A DNA stretch of 64,000 bases from Ehretia macrophylla. Taxonomy: Eukaryota; Streptophyta; Magnoliopsida; Boraginales; Ehretiaceae. This document shows, piece after piece, positions 25,527 to 36,925 of the stretch (its first letter is position 1; each line of letters opens with the position of its first letter). The notes under the pieces were generated by a model. That model was not told where the DNA came from. It made no database searches and saw only the letters and a list, made by a program, of their open reading frames with translations. Both the position numbers and the translations under genes were made by a program. The stretch lies in the NCBI GenBank assembly GCA_037974665.1, contig CM075767.1, positions 7,341,501 through 7,405,500 on the forward strand, read 5' to 3'.

Positions 25527-26897
25527 GCTAAATGTAAAAACCGAGTTTTGCTAGTTGAAAGTTGTAGCATAGTCCTTTTTTTTTTATTAATTAGCTATGA
25601 GGTTTTAATGATCATGAGATTAAGATAATGTGATTAATCTTCTAGGTAAGTACATACTGATGATAAGCTTTAAAATGTGTTTTTTCCTCCTCGTGTAGAA
25701 AATAAGCGATGTAATGTCAATATTATATTACTATTTAAATTTTATGTTTCAAATTTATTGAGAGGTGAGAAAAAACTTCAAAATGGGAATGACTATAAAA
25801 TTGTATAAAGGCATTAAATGAGATAATTTTTAGAAACATGCAATAACTGTTTAAGTAAAAGTAAACATTACTAATGAAGAGTCAAAACATGAAGGAACAG
25901 CTCAAGATAGTCAAAATTGTACTATGAAAAGGGGGTAATAGAGAAGTCTTTTTTGTTACACGAGGATCCAAGAGAACCCTTTCCACCACCACCATCCCCC
26001 AACCCAGCAAAGAGAAAAAGAAAAAGAAAAAGATAAGGGAGTTTCAATTCTCTAGTTGTGAATAGACATGATCCTGACCAGAGATCTTTGCTTATTTCTC
26101 AGCACCTATCTTTCTTCATTTCCAATATTGCAAGATTCTTCTCTTTTCTCTCTCACTCATGAGCCTAGCATTTGAATCATGAAAGGAGGGAGCCACCACC
26201 TCGGTGGACATGTGAAGCCATCACTACATTTTAGTCTAATTTTTTTTTTTTACGATAAGGAACTTAAGTCTTTTGAGTTTACATTAAGAGTATAATAATC
26301 CCCGAAAATATAACTATATTTAAATGAAATACGATACAAGTTAGTTAGGCATTAGGGTTATCGAGATGGATTTCAAAGAAATTAATTATTTCATTAATTC
26401 GAATCTAAATCGTGAATAAACTTACACTACTAGACTAATCCCTCGGGATTAAATTTTGGTGTGACTCTCCTAAGTTAGTAATTCGTTCAAGCAATGACTT
26501 TCACAAAGGTGCTTGCTTTTGAAGATTTGAATCATCACAATTGCTCTTTATTTGGCTGGAGAGAGAGAGAGAGAGAGAGGAAGAAACGTAACAACTTCTC
26601 AATCCTTTAATTTCCCATTTTGCATGTGTTGGTGATGGAACTTTATAGTGGTCTATACTGTTGAATCAAAATTAACCATTTTTGGGTATGGGAAGAGCTT
26701 TTAGGCCCACAAAAGTTGATTATTCTTCATGAAATTGGCCTTCCTAAGGAAAGGAAACAGTAAAAGTAATGTCATCTTTGATTAGGATCGCTTAGGATAT
26801 ACTGTCATTGTTCTTTCCGTTTTTAGCTAAGCAGACTAGTTGTCTAAGCATTCACAGACTCATTCGTTAGGTAAAATTAATTAGATAAATCTATAAA
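25527..26897. other. 3' flank of the protease gene, non-coding
   Basis: The 3' UTR and intergenic DNA. A GA microsatellite lies at about 26560-26579. No other gene recognised. Confidence 0.55.
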
Positions 26898-26902
26898 TAT
26901 CG

Positions 26903-27266
26903 TGTTATGAAACATAATAATAACGTAAACAAAATAACTGAGAAATTCTCTGAACTCGATTCTTGCAATTCTCTTTCTCTCTTGCTCATCTTTCATCTTC
27001 TGCATACTACATATATATATACAATAAAGGTTGATATTATTACATAAAGTGGGTAAAGCATTAAGTTAGACTAATATAGAATAAGAGCACTAATATATAT
27101 TTTATCTAGACTAATATACCATCATAGCAATCTTCAACAACAAATCTTCCACGTGGTTTTGCAATTCAAGATAGAATTGAATTGGTCTCTTCGTTCAGAC
27201 GCCAGCCGACAGTTAACGTATTTTTCTGACACAACGTTGTCAACAAATATCCATACTTTCACAACA
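26903..27266 (-). repeat. 3' LTR of the copia derivative
   Basis: Plus-strand sequence starts TGTTATGAAACATAAT and ends TTTCACAACA. It matches 32184-32539 apart from a few substitutions and an indel in the CTCTTGCTCATCTTTC region. Confidence 0.9.
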
Positions 27267-27289
27267 CTCCCCCTTGGATATTTATTGCT

Positions 27290-27790
27290 TTAGAATATGT
27301 CTCATTAAAAACCTTGTCAAGAAAATCCAATGGGATAAAAACTTGACAAAAGGAAAAGAGTACATTATTCTTATTTGGCTTGCCTCGTTAAAACCTTACC
27401 TTAGAAAAACCCAGTGGGATAAAAATCTTGGTGAAGGAAAAAGAGTACAGTGCACGCAGAAATAGCGTCTCCCCCTCATGGCATAAGATAATTCTTTCAA
27501 GCAACGCATTCCACATCTTTGAACATGTGATTTGAAAATTGTTGGTGGTAATGCTGTAGTGAATAAATCTGCTGGATTTTTCACTTTCACTGCTTTAGTG
27601 AATAAATCTGCTGGATTTTCATTTTCACTTTGTTTTGGAGTCTATCCATGCAAAAGAACTTTGGCTCGCCATGCTTGTATCATATATAGCGTATTTGTCT
27701 TGCCTCATTAAAACCTTATCAGGAAAAACCTAGTGGGAGAAAAACCTTGATGAAGGAAAAAGAGTACAACACACAAATACATTCTCCCCC
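27290..27790. repeat. Three dispersed repeats in the element's 3' region
   Basis: Three copies (at about 27300, 27380 and 27700) of a roughly 70-bp segment of the form CTCGTTAAAACCTTACC...GTGGGATAAAAATCTTGG...AAGGAAAAAGAGTAC. They lie between RNase H and the 3' LTR. A shorter local duplication (AATAAATCTGCTGGATTTT) occurs at 27561-27620 within the RNase H C-terminus trace. Confidence 0.75.
27396..27590 (-). pseudogene. Copia RNase H C-terminus remnant
   Basis: The minus-strand translation contains NPADLFTTALPPTIF and GMRCLKEL, the conserved C-terminal end of copia RNase H. It fixes the element's orientation. Upstream parts of RNase H are frame-broken. Confidence 0.8.
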
Positions 27791-28379
27791 TCATTACAAC
27801 ATGAGTCATGGTGACAGATCTTACAAATAATGCATTCGACATTTCTGAGCATGTACTTTCTAATCTTTGTTAGTAAAGCTTTAGTGAACAAATCTGCTGG
27901 ATTTTCACTTGCGTTTACTTGTTGGATATCAACGATACCATTTAAAACTCATGTGTGTAGATATATTATAGTTTGATCTTCTTCGTCATGTTACCTTCTG
28001 TGTGCCACCTCTGATCAGACTATTTCTTTTGACGGGTAATCCATGTAATTCCCGAACATAGATCTCAACCAATATATATTCTCAACTAGCCTTATGAATT
28101 GCCAGATTCCCAGCATGATTTGAAGATGCAAACTTCATGGTTTGTTTCATGGATTGTCACAATATAGCTATCACCACATAGACTATCTGTGATCTTGTTT
28201 TGCGGGAGTCAGATAAATGATCAGCATCTACAGGGCCAACGTATGATGATTTCAACCATCTTGGATACGATAAGTCCATATTTGATGTTCCACATAGATA
28301 GAATGACATGTGCTCAATTTCATTCCAATGACTTCAGGTTGGAATCACACTATATTTTGCTAACAAATTAACGGAAGAC

Positions 28380-28760
28380 AATTTCCTGGTCTTCTATTAT
28401 TAGTAAGATACATCAGTGGACCAATAAGACTGAGATATGGTACTTCAGGACCAATAGTTATCTCATTATATTTCCAATCGTCCTTTTCAATATTAGGACA
28501 GTAGTCATATAATCTTTATCACTCTAATGCTTTCCATATTATTTTGTCAGTGAGTACTCAATCTTCATGTCGACAAACTCTCACTTGTATAGGCTCTTCA
28601 GGAGCCTTTATTCAAGAATCATCAGCATATATTTCAGCAATAATTAATAAACTTAAATTGTAAAGCAGTAATGCAATGGACAACAAATAGAGATCTACAA
28701 GGAGATAATACTTCTTAACATGATATATGACTAACAAAATATCAACATATACTAAGAAGC
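28380..28760 (-). pseudogene. Copia reverse transcriptase/RNase H remnants
   Basis: Minus-strand fragments include GPLMYLTNNRRPG (28380-28445), equivalent to the copia segment before the RNase H domain, and LVYVDILLV (near 28730), a degenerate YVDD catalytic box in which the second Asp is replaced. These are interrupted and non-functional. A 45-bp tandem duplication around TTCTTCAAGAACTTCAATATC lies at about 28860-28925. Confidence 0.55.
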
Positions 28761-29784
28761 TTAGACCACATTCTTCCAGAATGTTTTCATTCTCACAAAA
28801 ATCTTTGTAATAGATTACATTTTCCCGGGATTTCGAGTCATATGCTTCAGGCATAATAAGTTCTTCAAGAACTTCAATATCATATGCTTCATGCATAATA
28901 AGTTCTTCAAGAATTTCAATGTCAATATCACGTGATTTATATTGGCAAGTTGCTGCCATTTTCATGAGAATAAGCATAGGAACATATTCAAACATTGATA
29001 ATGATATTACACTCACCATATGAGAATATAAGCCAAAGCGTACCTACATGGCATACTAACCCGTTCCATGTGAAGCTTTAATCAGTTTAAGGGAATAGTA
29101 CACTCCTTGCAAATATATAGATAACTATATGGTATACTCCTTGCAATATCCAAGTGTCGTGGGATTGAAAATAACATAACATAGCATAGATGCTCCCCCT
29201 CAATCCCACACACGAGAAATGCACATATCTTTCTAGTAGATATGGGTTGATAATGCATATAATACTTGAGTATATTACTTGAAGCACTATCTCTCCCTTT
29301 AAAAAAAAATGGAACAAAACAATAAAAAGAGAAAACAACCTTTCTTAAATTAAGGTTATAACCAATCATGTTCAGCATCTCTTTAAGTATATACTTCTCC
29401 TTTTTACATAAAGGCATACTTGTTAGTGGACATCTCAACTATAATGATTAAATTAATGAAAATGAAGACTCAACTGGAGCGCTTTTATTGTCATAACCAA
29501 GTTTTATCAAATCCGACTTTGATATTTCCAAAGTATAACATATATAGGCATGAAGTGCAAACAAAACAAGCTAAGTGAGCATTAGTATATATGTGAGAAA
29601 TCTGGCAGATTTGTGCGACTAGATTGTAGAGCATGTTTGACATAGTAAACGTTGTCCAAATTGGCTGAAATTTTTACACGATAGACCCAAGACGTTGAGA
29701 AACAAATTCTCTTTTATGTCCAAGGTCTAATTATGTCGTTAAGAAGTGTCTAAAGATCCAAAACAGTGAGTTTCTGATTTACGC

Positions 29785-29950
29785 GTAGGTGCAGGCAGCT
29801 TGCACAGTTAATTTCTAAAGACCATAACTTGATGAATATAACTCCGAATTAGGATCCGTTTGAGCCTAAACCCATCTACACATAATGAACTATAAGCCTG
29901 TGCATTTTCAGAGCTTTTAGAGATCATTTATATAGGTAGCTGAATCAGAA
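29785..29950. repeat. LTR-like segment shared with the 4-kb solo LTR
   Basis: Contains CTCCGAATTAGGATCCGTTTG, also present at about 2308-2335 inside the solo LTR, with similarity over about 160 bp on both sides (AGTTGCACA / AGCTTGCACAG upstream, GAGATCATTA / GAGATCATTT downstream). It is in the same orientation as the solo LTR and lies within the interior of the copia derivative, where no LTR is expected. Confidence 0.7.
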
Positions 29951-30807
29951 AAGATAGGTATGTGCAGTCTAGAATTTCAGCTTATAACATTCAGATCATA
30001 GGAATTAACAACATTCTAAATCTAATGAAACAAATCATTATGATTAATATAAACCACCTGCACATTAATTGCCATGCCAAGCCAAATTTATATTCAGAGA
30101 ATATGTGTTGACTCTCCACTGATTAGTTTAGTGGAGATGTCATTCATGATCTTAATGAGGCTCCACTTTTCATATAGTAATATAAATTTCACTACCATAA
30201 CTGTGTAGGCTTAGCATTTGCATTAGAAGCACATTTATGTGTTACTCCATTATTTTACAACCAAATGGAAAACCATATATGGGAGTGGTTAAAGCATTAA
30301 TTAAACTTAAGCTTTATGCGCACAAAATTGGAAAGAGCATCTTCATAAAAGACATTGATAAGCTTAAAATAAAATGAGGTACTAACTATGAGTTATAACC
30401 TCAAGACAAGATGTGATCTATTTTAATCCTTTCTATGAAGGACTCGATTGTCTTTCCAGTAACATTACTTGCAAGGTAAGTACATAGAAAACTCTTAATA
30501 GATGACTCGTAAAGTATATTAACCAAAAGAATTAATGATAAAAGATCATATATTCTGGTAGATACTTAATTTTATGGAAATCGTCATTTCCAGGAAATCG
30601 TCATTTCCAGGTACCTTAGTCTCCCCAGGGACTATTATTCGTTAATCTCTTCCGGGATTGTGAGTTTACCAACATCGGTTGGTTCTATAAATTATGTCGT
30701 GCACCTTAAAGATATCGAATCTTCGAGATTCACAATTTCTGTATTTCTTATGTGTTCTCCCTTTTCAAAAGTATAATATCTTTCGCACTGACAAGTATAA
30801 CATGCTT

Positions 30808-30996
30808 CTAGCATGCCTTAGATGCATATGCTATGGTATTTGTTATATGTCCTTCTAGGACATGAATTTGTGTCGACACCTTCATAGCGAGTAATTGTGA
30901 TTTCACAATATTCTTTGCATATGGTAAATTATTTGCAATACTCTGCAATTGAATAATCTCTGGAACTTCAGGTTCACACTGCTTATTGTATTCCAA
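30808..30996 (-). pseudogene. Copia integrase-RT linker remnant
   Basis: The minus-strand translation CEPEVPEIIQLQSIANNLP corresponds to the conserved linker after copia integrase, which in relatives reads CEPEVQKIIHLQ-like. The preceding integrase core is absent and is replaced by the tandem repeat at 31080-31510. Confidence 0.7.
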
Positions 30997-31079
30997 CCTA
31001 TATTACAGTGAGGTATCAAAGATGCATCATGGTGAACTTCAGGTTCCTTCAAGATATCTCACGTGAAACTTCAGGTTTT

Positions 31080-31510
31080 GAGGATTTAGGTTCATTCGCT
31101 TTAGGGAATTAGCAATTATATTCACTTCTGAGATTTTGCAATTTTGATTCACTTCGGGAATCTAATTTCATTCATTTTTTTTTTTTGGAGAACACAACTT
31201 TATTCACTCCGGGGAATATAGTTTCATTCGCTGCAGGGAATGTAATTTTATTTTCTTCAGGAAAACAAATATTATCTACTTCAGGGGATTTCAATTTCAT
31301 TCGCTTCAGGGAATTTAATTTCACTCATCTTTGGGAAATTTCAATTATATTCCTTTAAGGAATTTATATTTCATTCACTTCAGGGAATGAAGTTCTACCT
31401 ACTTTAATTTTATTCACTTCAGGAAATTCAATTTTCGATTCACTTCGAAAAATCAAATTTTAAATTATATCGGGGAATTTTAATTTCATTCACTTCAGGA
31501 AATGGAATTA
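31080..31510 (-). repeat. 24-bp tandem repeat array inside the copia derivative
   Basis: About 15 degenerate copies of a unit near TTTCATTCACTTCAGGGAAT(TTAA). With a 24-bp period it stays in frame, and on the minus strand each copy reads as an 8-residue repeat of FPEVNEIK type. It sits where integrase would end, 5' of the linker remnant. Some copies have drifted in length. Confidence 0.75.
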
Positions 31511-31734
31511 AGCCAGTTGAAAAATTTTGGCTTTAAATAAATTCCAGTGAAATTTTCACCGTAACAAATACAAGATCTAATCCTTCAAGAATAAGTTAAT
31601 AAAGGAAAAATACTTTTATGCAATCTACTGGAATGCATTATTCTTTTCTTTAATTATTTCCTTCAAGGATATAATAAACACATGTATCGCAAAAACTTTT
31701 ACCAGCAATTCATCATAATAACTTTTGCATACCA

Positions 31735-31885
31735 TATATTATTTTAATATTGATCATCAAATCATCAAATATTATTTTAATATTGATCATCATAGATCTT
31801 GCAAAGATACCAAATATTATTTTAATATTGATCATCATAGATCTTGCAAATATACATCATAGATCTTGCAAATATACCAACGATA
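31735..31885. repeat. Short tandem repeat
   Basis: Roughly 60-bp repeats of ATTATTTTAATATTGATCATC with CATAGATCTTGCAAATATAC, two to three copies, inside the copia derivative near its 5' end. Confidence 0.75.
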
Positions 31886-32183
31886 TATATTTTGCATTTG
31901 GAGGCTTGTGATCTCCTGCCAATATAAAAAGTTTTCATCTTGACTATCAAAATAACTTTAGTCTTGCAGATGAGCTCCAAGAATTCTTACCTTAGTTGAA
32001 GCTTGATTCTCACGTGAAGCTCGACGGAGAATATCAAATTTAGATAGTTCATAATAAATCAATGATATAATATGCAATTCACAAAAAACATAATAAAAGA
32101 TCCAGTGAGAAGTTACCAACATTCGGAGCAATCATTTCGTGTTTTAACGAACAACTTATTGGTAGAGACTCGTGCTGATAACG

Positions 32184-32539
32184 TGTTATGAAACATAATA
32201 ATAACGTAAACAAAATAACTGAGAAATTCTCTGAACTCGATTCTTGCAATTCTCTTTCTCTCATATTTCATCTTCTGCATACTACATATATATATACAAT
32301 AAAGGTTGATATTATTACATAAAGTGGGTAAAGCATTAAGTTAGACTAATATATAATAAGAGCACTAATATATTTTATCTAAACTAATATACCATCATAG
32401 CAATCTTCAACAACAAATCTTCCACGTGGTTTAACAATTCAAGATAGAATTGAATTGTTCTCTTCGTTCAGACGCCAGCCGACAGTTAACGTATTTTTCT
32501 GACACAACGTTGTCAACAAATATCCATACTTTTACAACA
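32184..32539 (-). repeat. 5' LTR of the copia derivative
   Basis: Second copy of the LTR described at 26903-27266. It is followed by TATCG, matching the left target site exactly. Confidence 0.9.
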
Positions 32540-32615
32540 TATCGCTCATTTTTATTAAAAATCATATATTTTATATGTTCCAATTATTCATTAGTGTGGC
32601 TAGACATATTTTAAA

Positions 32616-33013
32616 GGGTAAATTTCACATTTAATCCCTACTGTTTACATATTTTTTTAATATAATCTCTAATATTTTAAAAAATTTATAATGATCTCTA
32701 ATATTTACAAAAATTATTTAAAATAGTCTCTATTATTCAAACTTAGCCAATTTAATTCTTATTATTTTTCAAAAAAATCAATTTAATCCCTATTATATTT
32801 TTAAAAAAAATAATTCAATCTCTGCACATAATCCCTATTTGAGAACTAATTAAATTTTATGAGAACAATAGGGACTAAATTAGCTAGTTTTAAACAATAA
32901 AAACTATTTTGAATCACTTTGTAAACATTAAGAATTAATATGATTTTTTAAAAACATTAAAAACCAAATTGAAAAAAAGTGTAAACAATAGGGACTAAGT
33001 GTGAAATTTACCC
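32616..33013. mobile_element. Mutator-like MITE with 9-bp target duplication
   Basis: It has long terminal inverted repeats. The left starts GGGTAAATTTCACATTTAAT and the right is its near-complement (ending AAGTGTGAAATTTACCC). It is flanked by identical 9-bp repeats TATTTTAAA (32607-32615 and 33014-33022). A 9-bp duplication is the hallmark of Mutator-like elements. At 398 bp and without coding capacity it is non-autonomous. It lies 76 bp beyond the copia derivative. Confidence 0.88.
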
Positions 33014-33022
33014 TATTTTAAA

Positions 33023-35347
33023 AGCTTAGTTCAAAGCCAAATGCATTTCACAAGGAGCAAAATTTGCCAGCAATGATTTCTTCTTTTTTTTTTTCTTTTT
33101 TTTTTGGCTTGCATGTAAAAGCAGAGCAAATATGCACTGGTGCAATGTGAACGTATTGCAACCTATCAAGGATACCTTTACCATATATGCAACCCAGAAT
33201 TGAGAAGCTCATCAGAATTCAGCAACTAGCTCTTTCAACCAGCTATAAAATTTGAAATCACTATCTTGCTGAGGGCAGAAACAATGCACACAAAAAGCAA
33301 TGAAAATAACTATTATAGTTCGATCCTCTGCCTACAACCACATTACTTAATAATGGTTAGAATATTTTGCACGGACAAAAACTATAAAGAAAGATCCACT
33401 CTCACGCTCACAACCGCTCCTTTACCTGGTTATACCTTTTCTTAAACCCAGAGTACAATGAGTCAATAACTCAGCTAATTACACACTAACATGAATAATC
33501 ATAATGAAGAAACACACGATTAATAAATATATCATGAGATAGTTCATCACTTAAAAGAGTACCAACTGGTAACAAAAATTGGTATATGGATCCCAACAAA
33601 TGAGAACCATTTACAAAGAAAGTTACAAAAATCCAACTAAGCTACTTACAGAAAGTTCTTAATATCAGAGTTGGAGTTAGCAAACATGTTATTAGGACTC
33701 CAACATCACATATAAATGGATTTCTGGACGAAGAGTCAATATGTGAGATTTCCAGGCACTTCCACCGTTGCCCTGGTATGAATATACAGGTTGCGGACGA
33801 CTAAGAAGCAACTTAACCGGACAAATCCCTCCTGTAAGTTCCAATATACTCCACCCAGTGCAAGCACTTCTATCATACCAAGTGTCAACTTACCCTATAC
33901 GATAGTGCACCTCAATTAACCTTCTGCTTTCTGAAAAAAATTACATTATTGGCAAGATAAATTTTAATGATTTGATTAAAACGAACACAAAAGAAACATG
34001 ACAGTAAATTTTATGCATCTGAACACAAAGTTGTGCAGAAAAATCGACTTGAACAGTAGACACCATAAAATTGAATGTCAAGAGCATATTCCTATAAGAA
34101 CAGTCAAGACTAAAGAATCGAAGTGAGATATCGCTGGTTAATAGATACAACAAACGTTGATCGAATCAATGTTCAGCGTCAATGTGCCCGCAGCTAATCT
34201 AAAGATCCTGGAATCAAATGTAATGATCCCCTGCAATAAAAGTATTAAGAGAATTTTAAAGAAAAAATAGGAAAAAGGAAAACTGCGAAGGGTTCATCTT
34301 TCCAGATTCCCACGAGGAAGGGAAGAAGCTGAATCAGACTTCATGTTCGAGAGCAGTTTCAATTGACTTATTGACCAACTGTAGTCTCCTATATTTGAAA
34401 AAGGAAGAAAAAATCACAAGAATCAACGATTCACAATTCGTATCTTACAATTAGGTTTGATTCACGAGCAAACCAACACGAATCAGCATGTAAATAAAAA
34501 TTGAACGAGTTGTACGGAACCATAGTGAATCTTACGATTCAGCGATTCGGACAATTCACTTCAATGCTACATATAGGTCAATGACATTGTTTTCTCGTTC
34601 TTTTTTCTTCTATGTTTAAACAAAATTGTCTAAACCATAATAAAGCATAATAGACATCACCTAATCACATGCAAATGATAGACAAATATCAAAAGCACAA
34701 ATACAAATATGTATTCACAAATACTTACGTGTTCCAAATTCCCAATTCCACCAAGTGTATTTCGAGGTATAGCATTTGATGGGCTTAGAATTGACACGTG
34801 TTATTACAAGTATACAAACATTTAGAAGAATTCAAGTCACCAAGAAAAGTGAGTATGCAAATCCTCATTTAATTAGCAAAATCTCTGCTTGCCCCGCCCC
34901 CACACCCTCCACCACTGCAATCATGTCGGAAAAGAGAGAAAAAAGAAAAAAAAAAAAATTCTCCAATTAAAAAAAAAAAAAGAGAGAGAGAAAATGAAAA
35001 GTTTACCTTTCGAGTTATGCTACTGAAGACACGAAGAAATACTGCCTGCTTTCGCTGCTGCCAAAGCAATCTCTAGTTGGACAACTGCTACCAGTCCTTC
35101 AAACCAGAAATGTGGGTCACCCCACAACAATCTCAAAATAACTCCATGGAGCCAAATACAGTTATCTTAGTTGTCGTCTGCATGTCTAACCATACTGAAG
35201 CTTGTGCAATAAGTTATCTTCCCATGATCACATCAAAAAAGCAATGGGATAAAGAAATATTGCACCAAAGTCGTTATATATCGGCATCTCTTCTCTGTGA
35301 TCTTAAGTACAAATTGTACATACATCTTCAGCTATCATCTGTATGAG
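33023..35347. other. mTERF gene 3' flank
   Basis: Downstream of the mTERF stop codon on the minus strand. At 35007/35006 the minus strand reads CGAAAG/GTAAAC, a plausible 5' splice site, so a 3'-UTR intron is possible. No other coding region recognised. Confidence 0.4.
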
Positions 35348-36925
35348 CTATTTTTTCTTCAGTTTTCTCTTCAGAGCCTTATTAAACTCAAGATCCGACA
35401 GAGATAGTACCTGGTTCAGAAGCAACCTCACTCCATTTTCCTTCGTTATTTTATATCTGGGTTTGATCCTATCTTCTAAACTATAACCAAAGTACTGAGG
35501 AAATTTAACTAATTCAGATCTTGGATAGTCCATGGTCAAAAAGAACTCCCACTTAGGAATCAAGCTGTCAGTCAAACTAAAAGTATACAAAGCCCCATAT
35601 CTCGAGATCATGGTCGTGATATCCCCCATAGTGTATCCTCTATCCAAGAAAAATTCTGTCACAGGCTTCAAGTTGGCCTCGATACTAAGACCAAAAGTTT
35701 GGGGAGATCGGTGTAGAAGAACAGCTACATCAACCCCCATAGCAAGGAAATACTCAGCTGTTGGTCGCAGTTTATCCTCCACGCTATAACTTATGATATT
35801 TGGGCAGCGGGTTAGAACCTTACTCACATTCTCAGCTGGAAGACCCATTTCATAGAGAAAATCCACTGTTGCTTTCAATTTTTGCCTACTATAAGTTAGA
35901 AGTGCAGGAAAGCGGTAAATAACTTTTGCCCATTGTTTCTTGTCCACCCCTAAGTTCTCAAGAAATAACATCGTTGGAATTAAGTTCTCAGATAAACTAA
36001 TTCCACAAAGTTGAGGCCTTTTGTTGATGATAGTGGGAATATCTGATTGCGGGACACCGAGTTCAAGTAGAAATTCAACAACCGGTTTGATTTTCCCATC
36101 CAAACTATAGTAGGCAAAAGCTGGGAACTTGCGGATTATATCCCTAATCATCTCAATCTTCATGCCAAGCTCTAGAAGATAGGCAACATGTGGAGGGAGT
36201 TTCCCGTTGGTGCTGATGTCACTCACTCGTGCCAAGGCTTTCAGCTTCTTGGAGTCAAGGGTGGTCGTAGATGGAGATACTGGTGTGGGTGAACTTTCTT
36301 TGACAAGTGACTTCTCAACATTTTCTTGTGGTATTTCATTGACAGGTGCATTTGGAAAGTTTTCCACTACATCTACCAGAAGGCTCCCATACTCTTCAAG
36401 GAGAGTTTCAAGGTATGGAATAAGAGCATCCCTAATCTCAAGAGTTGTGAGTTCTCTCCCTGCAGTGTCGAGTAATACTTAAAATTCGGCAAGGCTATTG
36501 AATTTAATTTCATTATATTTCAAGGAAGCAATGGCATATCCAGATCGAACCTACTAGATACCGAGACTTGTGGACAGAATGAAGCTTGGAGACAAGGTGG
36601 TCAATGAAAGCATCTGATTTATTGATAGTTCTTGCTGCAAGTGCATTGCTCATACCCTGTTTCTTCAGAAACAAGGTTAGTACAGCCTTGGCTTCCTCCT
36701 TTTCTGCTGCTAACAAGTTTGCAGGTATCACCCTTTGGCTGAACGATCCTTCTAACCCAGGAGGTTCAGCTGCTAAAAGAATACATAAATTAATAATAAC
36801 GAGCTCAGACATGAACTTTTAGATCTGAAATGAAGATGCATAAGTGCATCAGATGATAAAGTTTCTGTGGCGTACCATATTTTGCTTGAGAAACAGGAAA
36901 CTTGCGGGAGACAGAGAGTGGACTC
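35348..36925 (-). CDS. Chloroplast-type mTERF protein, mTERF5/MDA1-like (5' end missing)
   Basis: mTERF proteins bind organellar nucleic acids through tandem helical repeats. This one most resembles Arabidopsis mTERF5 (MDA1), a chloroplast transcription factor; the assignment is from memory of the family. I join three exons on the minus strand. Exon 36876-36925 encodes SPLSVSRKFPVSQAKY. Exon 36556-36772 (right edge 36772 or 36769) starts at TTTTAG/CAGCTG and ends CTAGTAG/GTTCGA. Exon 35348-36467 starts at CACTGCAG/GGAGAG. Joins keep frame and give ...SRYLVGRELTTLEIRD.... The last exon holds about seven mTERF repeats, for example RKFPAFAYYSLDGKIKPVVE and TRCPNIISYSVEDKLRPTAE, and the stop is at 35348-35350. 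The C-terminus is Lys-rich. Splice sites are assigned by eye. The exon carrying the start codon and transit peptide should lie above 36926 but I could not identify it. Confidence 0.85.

Larger units (their letters stand above)
26903..32539 (-). mobile_element. Complete copia-derived LTR element, defective
   Basis: It is bounded by LTRs of 364 bp (26903-27266) and 356 bp (32184-32539) and by a perfect 5-bp target duplication TATCG (26898-26902 and 32540-32544). It lies on the minus strand. Next to the right LTR is a CGTGCTGATAACG junction (reverse complement of a TTATCAGCACG primer-binding-type site). Next to the left LTR is CTCCCCCTTGG (polypurine tract). Minus-strand coding traces run in copia order. 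From right to left they are the integrase-reverse transcriptase linker (30808-30996), a YVD-type reverse-transcriptase trace (near 28730), a YLTNN reverse-transcriptase/RNase H trace (28380-28445) and the RNase H C-terminus (27396-27590). All are broken. gag, protease and most of integrase are missing. Hand comparison of the two LTRs shows fewer than about ten substitutions plus small indels, so insertion is much younger than the decay of the coding region. It was probably mobilised by a relative's proteins. Confidence 0.88.

Noticed and set aside
28612..29019. 135-codon minus ORF as a new gene
   Set aside because: It lies in the copia derivative and carries a degenerate reverse-transcriptase box and a tandem duplication.
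35532..35789. 85-codon plus ORF
   Set aside because: Antisense shadow of the mTERF exon.
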